Below are positions 44,581 to 55,274 of a DNA stretch of 64,000 nt, piece by piece. How positions within the stretch are numbered: position 1 is the stretch's first letter; each line of letters opens with the position of its first letter. This DNA comes from Guadua angustifolia (Eukaryota; Streptophyta; Magnoliopsida; Poales; Poaceae), in the NCBI GenBank assembly GCA_036346375.1, contig JAYEVE010000103.1:1-64000 (forward strand), in the 5' to 3' direction. The position numbers and the translations under genes were made by a program. The notes beneath the pieces are model-generated. The model did not search any database. It saw only the letters and a program-made list of their open reading frames with translations, and was not told the DNA's origin.

Positions 44581-45442
44581 TGATGCGCACGGTGGCCCGA
44601 TCTTCTGATAGGTGGAGGTAAGTCGATTGGTGGAGACTCGACGTTGACGATCCGGCTTCCGATCAGAACCGATCCGAACCCTGCAATCGCTACACCACGG
44701 CTCCGTTGGTTATCAACCATGCACAAACACGGTTGACCTCGCCAAGAAAGCTTATCCCTTCATGCGAATCGAGAACACAAGCAAGAACGTAGAAGAAGCA
44801 ATCTGAAATTGCAAATTATATTAAGCACACGAGTTGGGGTTTCACAAACCGATGATCGGCGAAAAACTGACAGAGTGTCTAATTGAAATCTAAGCAAAAA
44901 CCCCCGACCTAAAATGACAACTACTGAATAAAAAGAGGGAGGGCGTGAGGAGGAAGGGCTAGGGTGATGTGCGGCTAGGGGGGATGCACACAACTTGGGC
45001 TTGAACCCCCACACGCTTACAAGGCCCAAAACAACCCAAAACAGTGATTTTGTGAATTGTTTTGATGATTTCGGCTGACTCATGATTAATCTGGAGTTGA
45101 GACTAGATCCATTGGAAAGATCTCGTTGTTATCTTTCAAACAAGCACAAGAACTCCTCTATTGGACTCCATATGCGAAAGTTATGCCCATTTTAGTGCAG
45201 TGCTGTACGCTGACTCCGAACTGAACTTGTAGGCCGAACTGAGTGCTTCTGGTTGTCCTGGCAGTGCTTCTCCCATGTTCCTAATAAGTAACACATCACA
45301 AGTACTTAGTAGCATCCCATCCTTAATAATATTATTATGAATAGCGAGAAACGAGCTCACCTCATGATTTAATTGGCGCACACGAGCTCTTGTCATAGGA
45401 CCATGATGTATGCGTGTATCCAAAGGAGTGATGTCCTCATCA
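44581..45442 (-). repeat. 3' LTR of the CRM-like element
   Basis: TGATGCGCACGG...GTCCTCATCA; minus strand starts TGATGAGGACATCAC. Its first 262 bp (45442-45181) also encode the integrase C-terminal extension. Confidence 0.94.
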
Positions 45443-45498
45443 TCCTCCCCCTCTTGAATTGGAGTCGTCCTCGACTCAAGCTCATTCTCTTCTGCCAC
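45181..45498 (-). pseudogene. Integrase C-terminal extension crossing into the LTR
   Basis: The open frame of 105 codons includes IQEGEDDEDITPLDTR, whose codons are the polypurine tract and the LTR's first bases, then GPMTRARVRQLNHEVSSFLA. It is separated from the main integrase frame by one TAA at about 45515-45517 that sits where the flanking text (FNI, DLKPYV) shows an otherwise continuous frame. Such an extension is characteristic of CRM elements, where it has been linked to targeting; targeting here is inference only. Confidence 0.8.
45443..45455 (-). promoter_or_regulatory. Polypurine tract of the CRM-like element
   Basis: The minus strand reads AAGAGGGGGAGGA directly before the 3' LTR. 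Confidence 0.93.
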
Positions 45499-45513
45499 GT
45501 ACGGCTTTAAATC

Positions 45514-46842
45514 TTAAATATTAAATGTAGGACTAACCCCAAAATCTGCAGGCAACTCAAGTTTACATGCATTATCATTAATCTTTTCAAGTATTTTAAA
45601 AGGACCATCAGCTCGAGGCATTAATTTAGACTTTCTCAAATCTGAAAACCTATCTTTTCGCAAATGTAACCAAACAAGATCACCTGGCTCAAAGGATAAA
45701 TGTTTCCTACCCTGGCTACCAGCAAGTCTGTACTTTTCAGTCATCTTTTCTATGTTTTCCTTAGTTGTTTCATGCATTTTCAAAATGAATTCTGCATGCC
45801 TCTTTGCATCTAAATTTACCTTTTCAGAAGTAGGCAAGGGCAAAAGATCAATTGGAGCACGAGGATTAAACCCATATACTACCTGAAATGGACTTACCTT
45901 AGTGGTGGAGTGTACCGATCGATTGTAAGCAAACTCAACGTGCGGTAAACACTCTTCCCACAACTTCAAATTCTTCTTTAAAATAGCTCGCAACATGGTG
46001 GATAATGTGTGGTTAACGACCTCTGTTTGTCCGTCAGTTTGGGGATGACAAGTAGTAGAAAACAGCAGCTTCGTCCCCAATTTGTTCCAAAGTGATCTCC
46101 AAAAGTGACTCAAAAACTTTGCATCATGATCCGAGACAATAGTATTAGGCACTCCATGAAGGCGAACGATTTCCCTGAAAAACAAATTAGCTATGTTTGT
46201 AGCGTCATCGCTCTTGTGACAAGGTATAAAATGTGCTATTTTAGAAAAACGATCCACTACTACAAATATGCTATCCCTCCCCCTCTTTGTCCTAGGCAAC
46301 CCTAAAACAAAATCCATAGAAATATCCTCCCAAGGTATACTAGGAATAGGAAGAGGCATGTAAAGACCATGTGGATTTAAACGGGACTTAGCTTTATTGC
46401 AAGTAGTGCAGCGTGACACGTAGTGCTCGACATCGCGTCTCATCTTTGGCCAAAAGAAATGGGCGGCCAGCACATCTTCAGTCTTTATTACTCCAAAATG
46501 TGCCATCAAACCTCCTCCATGCACCTCCTGCAACAATAAAAGACGAACGGAGCTAGCTGGAATGCATAGCTTGTTAGCACAATAGAGCAAACCATCATTC
46601 AACACAAATTTATTCCATGTTTTCCCTTCTTTACAATGTTCATGCACTTCTTTGAAGTCCAAATCAGTAGCATATAAATCCTTAATGGTCCCTAGACCAA
46701 AAATCTTATGATCAAGTTGAGATAACATAGTATAACGCCTAGAAAGCACATCAGCAATCACATTGTCCCTTCCTTTCTTATGTTTGATGACGTAAGGAAA
46801 TGATTCAATATATTCTACCCATTTAGCATGTCGTTTATTCAA
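45514..46842 (-). pseudogene. CRM-like integrase with end of RNase H
   Basis: The longest open stretch of the window, 442 codons. It starts in the RNase H/integrase linker (RHAKWVEYIESFPYVIKHKK, then GRDNVIADVLSRRY). It then has the HHCC zinc domain (LLLQEVHGGGLMAHFG ... CTTCNKAKSR) and the catalytic core: SMDFVLGLPRTKRGRD (Asp), VSDHDAKFLSHFW (Asp), HPQTDGQTEVVN (Glu). The C-terminal GPY/F-like module is LVWLHLRKDRF and RADGPFKILEKIND. All catalytic residues are present. A one-base frame change near 46855 separates it from RNase H, and a TAA ends it at about 45515. Confidence 0.96.
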
Positions 46843-46844
46843 TT

Positions 46845-47432
46845 TAGCTTGACTCTAATGTGTTTCAGTGATTCATGATCAGAATGTATAACAAATTCTT
46901 TGGGTCATAGATAATGTTGCCAAGTTTCAAGAACACGAACTAAAGCATACAATTCTTTATCATAGGTAGAATAATTCAAGCTTGGTCCACTTAATTTTTC
47001 GCTGAAATAAGCAACCGGTTTACCTTCTTGAATTAGCACACCTCCAACTCCAATCCCACTAGCATCACATTCAATTTCAAAGGTCTTACCGAAATCCGGG
47101 AGTTGGAGCAATGGAGCGTGGGTGAGCTTTTCTTTTAACAACTTGAATGCCTTTTCTTGTGTCGGTCCCCATGTGAAAGCTACTCCTTTCTTTGTCAACT
47201 CATTCAGCGGGGCGGCAATGGTGCTGAAATCTCGAACAAAACGCCGATAGAATCCTTCAAGACCATGAAAGCTTCTCACCTGGGTGACAGTCTGAGGGGT
47301 CAGCCAGCTCTTTATGGCTTCAATTTTTTGCTTCGTCCACTTCAATTCCCTATGGGGTAACAACATAGCCAAGAAAAGAGACTCGATCGGTGCAAAAGGC
47401 GCACGTCTCAAGGTTACCAAACAAACGTGCAT
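46845..47432 (-). pseudogene. CRM-like RT C-terminus and RNase H
   Basis: Frame 47432-46905 contains WLTPQTVTQVRSFHGLEGFY, GPTQEKAFKLLKEKLTHAPL, the RNase H start FEIECDASGIGVGGVLIQEG and KPVAYFSEKLSGPSLNYSTY with DKELYALVR. The frame stops before DHESLKHI, the next conserved word, which lies around 46880. It is fused in origin to the RT frame at 47436-47813 by a frameshift. Confidence 0.94.
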
Positions 47433-47435
47433 CTC

Positions 47436-47813
47436 TCAAAGCATTAAAAACAACACGCAATGATCCACATGTTCTTCATGAGACTTGCTATATATCAAGA
47501 TATCATCAAAGTAGACCACCACAAATTTACCAATGAAAGCACGTAAGACTTCATTCATCAAACGCATGAAAGTGCTAGGTGCGTTAGTTAATCCAAAAGG
47601 CATGACTAACCACTCATATAAACCGAACTTAGTCTTAAATGTTGTTTTCCACTCATCGCCCAATTTCATCCTAATTTGGTGGTATCCACTACGCAAGTCA
47701 ATCTTTGAGAAAATAATAGAACCACTCAATTCATCAAGCATGTCGTCTAACCTAGGGATAGGATGACGATACCTTATTGTAATATTATTAAAGGCTCTAC
47801 AATCCACACACAT
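47436..47813 (-). pseudogene. CRM-like reverse transcriptase core
   Basis: Frame of 125 codons: MCVDCRAFNNITIRYRHPIP, IFSKIDLRSGYHQIRM (first Asp), FGLTNAPSTFMRLMNEV, and the catalytic VVVYFDDILIYSKSHEEHV. The upstream RT segment (about 47975-47815) is interrupted by stops near 47818 and around 47890. Confidence 0.95.
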
Positions 47814-47975
47814 ACGCTAACTACCGTCTTTCTTAGGAACTAAAAGAACAGGAACGACACATGGACTAAGGCTTTGTCGTACGTACTCTCAGTCCAAAAG
47901 CTCTTGGACTTGTCGCTGAATTTCCTTAGTCTCCTCTGGATTTGTCCTATATGCAGCACGGTTTGGCAAAGTCGC

Positions 47976-48482
47976 TCACGGAATCAAGTCGATTTGGTGC
48001 TCAATACCTCGAATAGGTGGTAGCCCCGGGGGTATCTCAGCTGGGAACACATCCTCATACTCCTGCAAAAGGTTAGTGACAGCAGGAGGCAAAGAGCTAG
48101 ACATATCATGAAATGAAAATAAAGCTTCTTTGCATATCAAAGCATAGCATGGTGCATCACTCTCATTAATTTTAGCAAGATCAGATTTTGTAGCAAGCAT
48201 AACACCACCCTTCAATTTAATTCCCTCGGACCTAGAACTAGGTTCTTTCTTGTCTTTCTTAGGTGGGAAAACATTTTTAGCCACTTGCTGATTTTCAGAT
48301 TGTAGCGCACTCTCCTTTCTCTCATTTTCAGCTCTCTCTTTGTCACATTGCACAATTTCAGCAGGAGTCATAGGAAGCAAAGTGATTTTCTTCCCCTTGT
48401 GCATAAGAGTGTATTTGTTACTTCTACCGTGATGAATTGCATCGATATCAAATTCCCATGGACGGCCTAACAAAGGGAACAT
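47976..48482 (-). pseudogene. CRM-like protease end and linker to RT
   Basis: Starts MFPLLGRPWEFDIDAIHHGR, the conserved end of the protease, then a charged linker (KKDKKEPSSRSEGIK) and the RT-leading words YEDVFPAEIPPGLPPIRGIE. 168 open codons. Confidence 0.93.
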
Positions 48483-49005
48483 GCTTGCATAGGCACTACA
48501 TCAAAATCAGCAAAATCATGGTATGTTCCAATGGAAAATTGCACTCTCGCAGTTTGTGTTACCTTCACCTTACGCTGTTATTGAACCATTGAATATGGTA
48601 GGGATGAGGGTGTGCGTGTGGGCAAGCAAAGCTTCTCCACCAGATCTAAACTCACCAAGTTATTGCAGCTCCCACCATCAATTATGACATGAACACGCGG
48701 TCCTTGACGATGAGGTACATCTGAAACAAATTATGGCGTTGTAGCTTGTCCGCTTGCTCCATTTGAGCGCTCAACACTCGTTGCACAATGATTGTCCTAT
48801 AATTCAAGGGTGGCGGTCCTAAAATCTCCTCATCGTCGTCGTCCATCTCATGGTCATCCTCATTATCTGCAAGGTTAGCTGCAAGAGCATTTTCATCCTC
48901 AACATCACTAGCACTAATATACCCACCTTCTTCTATTGCAATGTACGCTCGGCGACTTGGGCAATCCTTCATGACATGGCCCATCCTTGCATCGGTGGCA
49001 CACAA
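48483..49005 (-). pseudogene. CRM-like zinc knuckle and protease start
   Basis: Frame 49005-48682 begins within a CCHC-type knuckle remnant (GHVMKDCPSRRAYIAIEEGG) followed by an acidic stretch. A frameshift near 48690 leads to HVIIDGGSCNNL in another frame, with the protease Asp codon at 48677-48679 (DGG variant). At least two frame changes occur. Confidence 0.88.
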
Positions 49006-49075
49006 TTCCGTTATACGACCCGTGGAAGCAACCGATGAAGAACTCTTTGTTGGTGCTGCACATGGTTAGATTTAC

Positions 49076-50105
49076 TCACCTTGGGTGCACGTGGACGGTG
49101 ATGGTCTTTGCTGAACGCGCCCTACGTGGAGGGGCAGCAGGCTGAGTGGTGGAAGGTAGGGTTGTTTGGGCTTGTCCCGGCGTCGATCTTGGCACCGATA
49201 CACCACCAAAGTTGCTCCGTGTCCTTTGTTGTCTTCCCTGCAACTCTTTTTCTGCCAACATAGCAAGCTGGAACAATCTATTGATATCATTATATTCTTT
49301 GTAATCAATTATGTCCTGAATTTCACGACACAAACCCCCATAAAAACGAGCCATCTTATCTTCTTCATCCTCAAATACCTCACAACACAACATGCCTATT
49401 TGTAGCTCTTGATAGTACTCCTCTACAGATCTATTACCTTGATTCAAGCGTTGCAATTTCTTACGTAAATCGCGTTTGTATGAAGGAGAAACAAATCTAC
49501 TACGCATAGCTCGCTTTAATCTATCCCATGTATCAGGTTGTAAGCCAGAATTTACTACTTCATTCCACCAAATGATAGCAAAATCTTTGAACTCACTAGT
49601 AACTTGTCCGACTCTATGTGCTTGAGAACTAAATGGGAGTTAAATTTTTGCTCAACAGTTATTTCCCAATTTAAATAAGCTTGACATCATATGCACGAAA
49701 AAGATGGTATGGTAAATTTAACTTTAGAAAAGGATGATCATTTCCACGACCATTGCGATGATTAAAATTATTACCTCCAATACCTTGACGGTTGTGATTC
49801 AGGCGTTGTTGTTGTCGTCGCACATCCTGTGCAGCGGTGCGAGCGGCAAAGGCATCGTGGTCCTCTCCATCCACATCATCTCCCACGATAGACTCTTCAT
49901 GGTCCTCCACTCTATGAGCTCTATTGAGAGGTGGCTATCTCTTAAAATTCTCCAACCTCGTAAGAAGGTTGGCGATGTTTCTCTCTATCCTGTCCAATCT
50001 TTGGTCATTGTCTTGACCGATTCTTGCGATATTTTCATTGATGTCATTCAGCGCATTGTTAAGCTCGTGTCTTGTAACACACTCATCGTCTTCCACACCT
50101 GCCAT
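49076..50105 (-). pseudogene. gag: CRM-like gag
   Basis: A likely start ATG is at 50105-50103 (MAGVEDDECVTRHELNNALN), followed by a coiled-coil-like DQRLDRIERNIANLLTRLE and a TAG near 49940. The frame resumes at 49910 (EDHEESIVGDD, then R/Q/N-rich). The Retrotrans_gag core lies at 49507-49076: SYKRDLRKKLQRLNQGNRSV, EEYYQELQIGMLCCEVFEDE and MARFYGGLCREIQDIIDYKE. A frame change near 49680 and a missing middle part break the gene. Confidence 0.9.
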
Positions 50106-51368
50106 TGTTAGTCAAAAGGAAAAAAAACAACACAGTAGTATTATCCCTGTCAACTACTAGGTGGTGGAAGGTGGATTCACTCACTCTCAAGCGTCTTACC
50201 ACGCTCTTACAAATGTTCTTACCAATGCTGCAGGTGGTACAACCGGCGGCTGGTTCGTGATACCGTGGTTGGAGCATGAGTGAGACGATTGCAAGGTAGG
50301 ACCTGAACTGATAAGAAGTATGTGGAGCTCGGAAGGCAATATCAGGTAGCAAAGGAATAAGCAATATCGAAAACAGAATAGCAAAGCTGAATAGAAGTCC
50401 AAAGTACTTGTCACAATTGCTAGCCTAACCGTGTTCCTAGAACTAGTTCAACCAAACTAAGGATATACCGAAGTACAAAGGACTCAAAGGAGGCAAGCAA
50501 TTCTGATTTTCTTCTTCTCTTAGCTTCTTCTTTTTCTTTTCTCTCTGTTTTTTTTGCCGGTTTGGCTCTTTCTCTCCCCTTATTTTTTTTTAATTTTTTT
50601 CACTTTTTTTCTAACACAAATATATACCTCTTAACTCAGAGCAGAAACAAAAATCTCACAGTTTGGAGCAACAGACGACAGTAAATAGATGCCCGAAAGA
50701 ATTGACAAAAAAGGACAGACAAACTTCTAGGCGCCAAACTCAGTCTTAGAAGCTTTTTTGAGGGTCTAAAATGCAGTCTAAAGGCGTGAAATTTTCAAGT
50801 GCTGCGTCGTTGTCCCTTGAAACAAAAAAGTAGACCCAAATCGGAGTTCGTATGTAAAAGTTATGGCTGTTTCTTGAACAACTGCTTGATTAGGTCTATC
50901 TTGGCCTTCACTTGTTTCTTTTGGTTCTAGTTAGGGTTAAGCTATTGATAGGACTGTGTCGAGAGAATAAAGGCTAGCGGTGCAAGGCAATTGACACAAG
51001 GCGGTTCATGGCCTATCTAGGGCTTGCAGTGCAGGATATAGAACACAAGGCGGCTCGCAAGGGCAAACCGAGTAGGACTCGGTTTGGTGTCGGTTGTTGG
51101 CTATGGTGGGATGAATTAGGGCAGCGGAAACAGTGTCAACTAGAGACTAGGTTCACGACTTCAACCAGCAACAAGACGATTACTATGGACACAAATTCAA
51201 CAAAGCAAACTGAAAATGAAAATTGCAATGGCACAAAGGGTCATAGGACAGTGGAACAATGATGAACAGATGATGAACAATTTTTTGTAGGGCTGATTTT
51301 CTGGACTCTAGGATGATGGAAACAATGATAAAGGTGGGGAAACTAGGGTTACCTATCGGACAACTGTA
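50106..51368 (-). other. Leader of the CRM-like element
   Basis: About 1.26 kb between PBS and gag, with a T/C-rich tract at 50505-50610 on the plus strand. No conserved protein. Small open frames are not convincing. Confidence 0.6.
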
Positions 51369-51380
51369 GCTCTGATACCA
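51369..51380 (-). promoter_or_regulatory. Primer-binding site of the CRM-like element
   Basis: Minus strand TGGTATCAGAGC, two bases from the LTR end; complements initiator Met-tRNA. Confidence 0.95.
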
Positions 51381-51382
51381 CT

Positions 51383-52239
51383 TGATGCGCACGGTGGCCC
51401 GATCGTCCGATAGGTGGAGGTAAGTCGATTGGTGGAGACTCGACATTGACGATCCAGCTTCTGATTAGAACCGATCCGAACCCTGCAATCACTACACCAC
51501 GGCTCCGTTGGTTATCAACCACGCACAAACACGGTTGACCTCGCCAAGAAGGCTTATCCCTGCATGCGAATCAAGAACACAAGCAAGAACATAGAAGAAG
51601 CAATCTGAAATTGCGAATTATATTAAGCACACGAGTTGGGGTTTCACAAACTGATGATCGGCGAAAAACTGACAGAGTGTCTAGTTGAAATCTAAGCAAA
51701 AACCCCCGACCTAAAACGATGGCTACTGAATAAAAAGAGGGAGGGCGTGAGGGGGAAGGGCTAGGGTGATGTGCAGCTAGGGGGGGCGCACACAACTTGG
51801 GCTTGAACCCCCACACGCTTACAAGGCCCAAAACAGCCCAAAACAGTGATTTTATGTATTGTTTTGATGATTCCGACCGACTCATGATTAATCTGGAGCT
51901 AAGACCAGATCCATTGGAAAGATCTCGTCGTTATCTTTCAAACAAGAACAAGAACTCCTCCATTGGACTCCATATGCGAAAGTTATGCCCATTTTAGTGC
52001 AGTACTATCCGCTGACTGAACTGAACTTGTAGGCCGAATCGAAGTGCTTACGGTTGTCTGGCGGTGCTTCTCCCATGTTCCTAAGTAACACATCACAAGT
52101 ACTTAGTAGCATCCTATCCTTAATAATATTATTATGAATAGCGAGAAACGAGCTCACCTCATGATTTAATTGGCACACACGAGCTCTTGTCATAGGACCA
52201 TGATGTATGCGTGTATCCAAAGGAGTGATGTCCTCATCA
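51383..52239 (-). repeat. 5' LTR of the CRM-like element
   Basis: 857 bp, about 95% similar by eye to 44581-45442 in the part compared. Same TGATG...CATCA ends. Confidence 0.94.
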
Positions 52240-52244
52240 AAAAG
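52240..52244. repeat. Target-site duplication AAAAG, right copy
   Basis: Matches 44576-44580. Confidence 0.92.
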
Positions 52245-54689
52245 GAAATGTTAATTGTAACAATAAGTAAATAGGTAATCTATTTCAATTAAATTTAAAA
52301 TAATGCCAAACTAACTTTAAAACATTCTTAGAGCCATCCCCAACCAATATCTGAAATATGGTTCAATTATCTTGTAAGACGTAGTCGCAAACTTAAAATA
52401 AAAGTCAACTCCCGATAACGTCAAACCCGTGACCATTTAAGTCTTTTCGACAACCCGTAAAACAACTCATGCAAACCCTAAAATGTATGAAACTGACTTA
52501 GCAACGCTCTCCAAAGTATGTACTATCATAATACGAAGAAATAACCTCATTTCATTATACTTTGCATATGAATCTTGTTAGCAGAATAACCTAAAGTGTT
52601 ATGATTCTGAACTTAATAAACTGAATAAACGAACTCAGTAATAATAAAGGAATTTGTAGTTAAGTTATTTGTATCACCAGAACCTTCTTAAATATCATGT
52701 AAATAAGGCTAGTAGCCTAAATCAATAGGTTAGCTTTTTATAACTAGAATACTAATTAAATGTTGCCTTGAATCTGAATCCTAATTAAAGGTAAGAATTC
52801 ACCTTAAGCCTAAAATGATTATATCAATTTAATCTTAACCAATTTTTGCATCTTGAATTCGTAAAATAAAATTAATAAATTCATAAAGAGCAATCCCTAT
52901 TACTTGTGAAGAGTTTTAATTGTTCTTGCTATCTTTTTTTTTTGCCCTTATTGAAGTTTATTATTTGCTATATTTCCGTTAATCGACGCGTAGAACTCAA
53001 CGTCTCCGATAGCATCGCCGCCTTCATCAATCGTAGCCTCGACTTCATCGTAAGCAGTGATTAAGCAAGGCAAGCACCCCCTTTGACCATGTTGATCCCA
53101 GTTTTATAAATGTTTTCATTAAATGTTTTTATTGCACGCGTATATTTCATTAAACTCTGCTATATTGTGGGAAATGGTAGTTATACCTGTTAATTCCTGA
53201 AACTCCCTTGACAAATATGAATTTATGAACCTTGATACCTTAGAGTCATGGTTAGACAATATATGATGTCAATCTGGGTATACACGATGTTTAATAATAT
53301 TGCTTAGTCATGCTTTAGACTTGGTATACATCAAATTGGAGACATTGATCAAATGATACTTGGATATGCTAAGGCATGATGATAATTCCTAGACATGTTG
53401 AGACATGATGGTGATTTTTGGTTATTTTAATTAAAAATGAAAATAAAACTATGCTTTGATGCGGGCAATTATTGGCAATAGCCAGAGGTGCATGGACTTG
53501 CATGTAGTGTAGGGTGAAGTATTGCCCGTGTCAGATTAAGGACCGAACTATGGGTTGTTTTCAGGCCAAGATAACCGTACAACCACAAGTGCTGGTATGG
53601 GACAGCCTTAACCTATTAAGTTCCTTAATACTAGCCTTGCACATTGGTAGGCCGGAGACAGTGATGTATGCCTTGCTATGAGGAGGAATGTAGTGTAGGC
53701 AGGGTTTACTGCCTATGGTGTGAATGGCGGGGTTCACCGCCTGTGTTATAGTGTGAATGACGGGGTTTACTGTCATCTCTTGGGTGTGTATTCCTACCAT
53801 CGTAGCAAGGGATTAACATTACCGAGCTGGTGCAAAGTTAGAGTTAAGTAATGAACGGCTATGTTATGATCTTCTTGCCGACATACCAAAGGAAGTGTGT
53901 CGAATGGCCTAGCAAAAGGGGTTGATCATTTCTTGTGGGTAAAGCTGTACACCTCTGCAGAGTGTAAAACTAATCGATTAGCCGCGCCCGCGGTCATGGG
54001 CACTTGGTAAAGTCATCACATAGTTAGCTGTTTTATTTTACAAAATATGGATCTTGACTTGTGTTGCCGAGAATTATGATTTAGATTGGATATCCTCGTT
54101 GGAAAGGAATTATTTCGGATTGACATGTGATGTCAACAATTGATTCATGGAGATGATCAAAGGAACTGAGGTTCGTGAAATTTTCATATTTATATATTAA
54201 ACTTCTTTTACTTAAATTCTGTTTATGTTCTACGCTTCAGTAAATTCTTTTGCAAACTAGCTTTATGCAAATTAACCATGAAAGCCTTTCTTTTGAATGA
54301 CCTGCATATATAATAGGGTTCGCAAAAGTCTTGCTGAGTACGCAAGTACTCACCCTTGCTTATATGTTGTTTTTAGGGTGAAGAATTAGAATAGCTCGAT
54401 GAAATTATTCGACGCAGGATTCAGGAATGTTGACAAGATTTTCTAGGGATTATACCTTGTCAATTGCCTGAGGGATTGTATGGGCATACTACAAAACTTT
54501 GATTCTTTCCACTGCATTACTTTGAATTGTAAGACCTTATTATGTAAATTACCTTTATCATTTGCAATAAAGAGTATGGATGTGATATCAATTGTATAAA
54601 TGTGCGTACTAGCTACTGATCTAGGGACTAGTACTGTGTGCACATGAGATTTCCATTTTTGCATTTATGTAAAAATGGGGGTCGCTACA
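52245..54689 (-). mobile_element. Element A, 5' part (minus orientation)
   Basis: On the minus strand it starts TGTAGCGACCCCC at 54689. It aligns with the first 2.85 kb of element B read on the plus strand, with roughly 400 bp less. The shared GGGTGAGTACT-to-CAGCAAGACTT block and the AAAGAGCAATCCCTATT region (52887-52903 and, inverted, 26487-26502) support one family. No protein is encoded. Confidence 0.85.
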
Positions 54690-54694
54690 GCCTT
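54690..54694. repeat. Target-site duplication of element A, right copy (GCCTT)
   Basis: Identical to 41769-41773. Confidence 0.9.
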
Positions 54695-55263
54695 TTTCAT
54701 TAACTAACATGTAAAGATCCTAGAATTGAATAGCCAGACAAGAATTCCCAAACCAAATATCTTCCCAGAACCTAACCTTAGTACCATTTCCAACATACCA
54801 CCTATACCCAAATTTGGTAGCTTGCATAGCCCAGATAACCCCTTTCCAAAATGTAGAAGCATGAGCATTGTCAGAAGCAAAGATGTTAGGGCTTTTAGTA
54901 TTGTATTTAAACTTGATCAAGTCCTTCCACACCTTATTCTCATTTGCATAGAACCTTTTGATCCAGGAGGCTAGCAGGCACAAATTTAAATCTCTAATAT
55001 TAGGCACTCCAAGACCACCAAACTTCTTTTCTATACACACTAGATGCCAATTGGCCAGATGCAATTTATTATGACCTTCATAATCATTCCAGAGACAATT
55101 AGCCATGTGTGAATTTATAAGATTTAACGCCAATTTAGGAAATTTGAAAAAGGATAGCAAATAAAGTGGAATACTATCTAAGCAAGATTTAACAAGAATA
55201 AGCCGACCACTATATGACAGTAGCCTCCCTCTCCAACCTGTGATTCTTTTCAGGATTCCAACA
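54695..55263 (-). pseudogene. LINE (L1-type) ORF2, C-terminal RT region
   Basis: Frame 55160-54720 contains MLSFFKFPKLALNLINSHMA, WHLVCIEKKFGGLGVPNIRD with LNLCLLASWIKR, and VGNGTKVRFWEDIWFGN, all typical of plant LINE ORF2 after the RT core. Upstream, GWRGRLLSYSGRLILVKSCL is visible to about 55255. The element stops at the target duplication at 55264, so it is 5'-truncated, as most LINE copies are. It is cut after CLAIQF by element A and continues at 41768. Confidence 0.93.
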
Positions 55264-55274
55264 AGGTAGAATGT
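55264..55274. repeat. LINE target-site duplication, right copy
   Basis: AGGTAGAATGT, identical to 40585-40595. Confidence 0.85.

Larger units (their letters stand above)
44581..52239 (-). mobile_element. Complete Ty3/Gypsy element, CRM-like
   Basis: 7,659 bp with two LTRs of 862 and 857 bp (44581-45442, 51383-52239), Met-tRNA PBS, gag, protease, RT, RNase H, integrase, polypurine tract and AAAAG on both sides. Minus orientation. The integrase frame continues through the polypurine tract into the 3' LTR, an arrangement known from centromeric (CRM) retrotransposons, and I saw no chromodomain. The first 350 bp of the two LTRs differ at about 19 positions by eye, mostly transitions, so the insertion is fairly old but the youngest in this stack. 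Premature stops and frameshifts make it non-autonomous. Confidence 0.94.
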
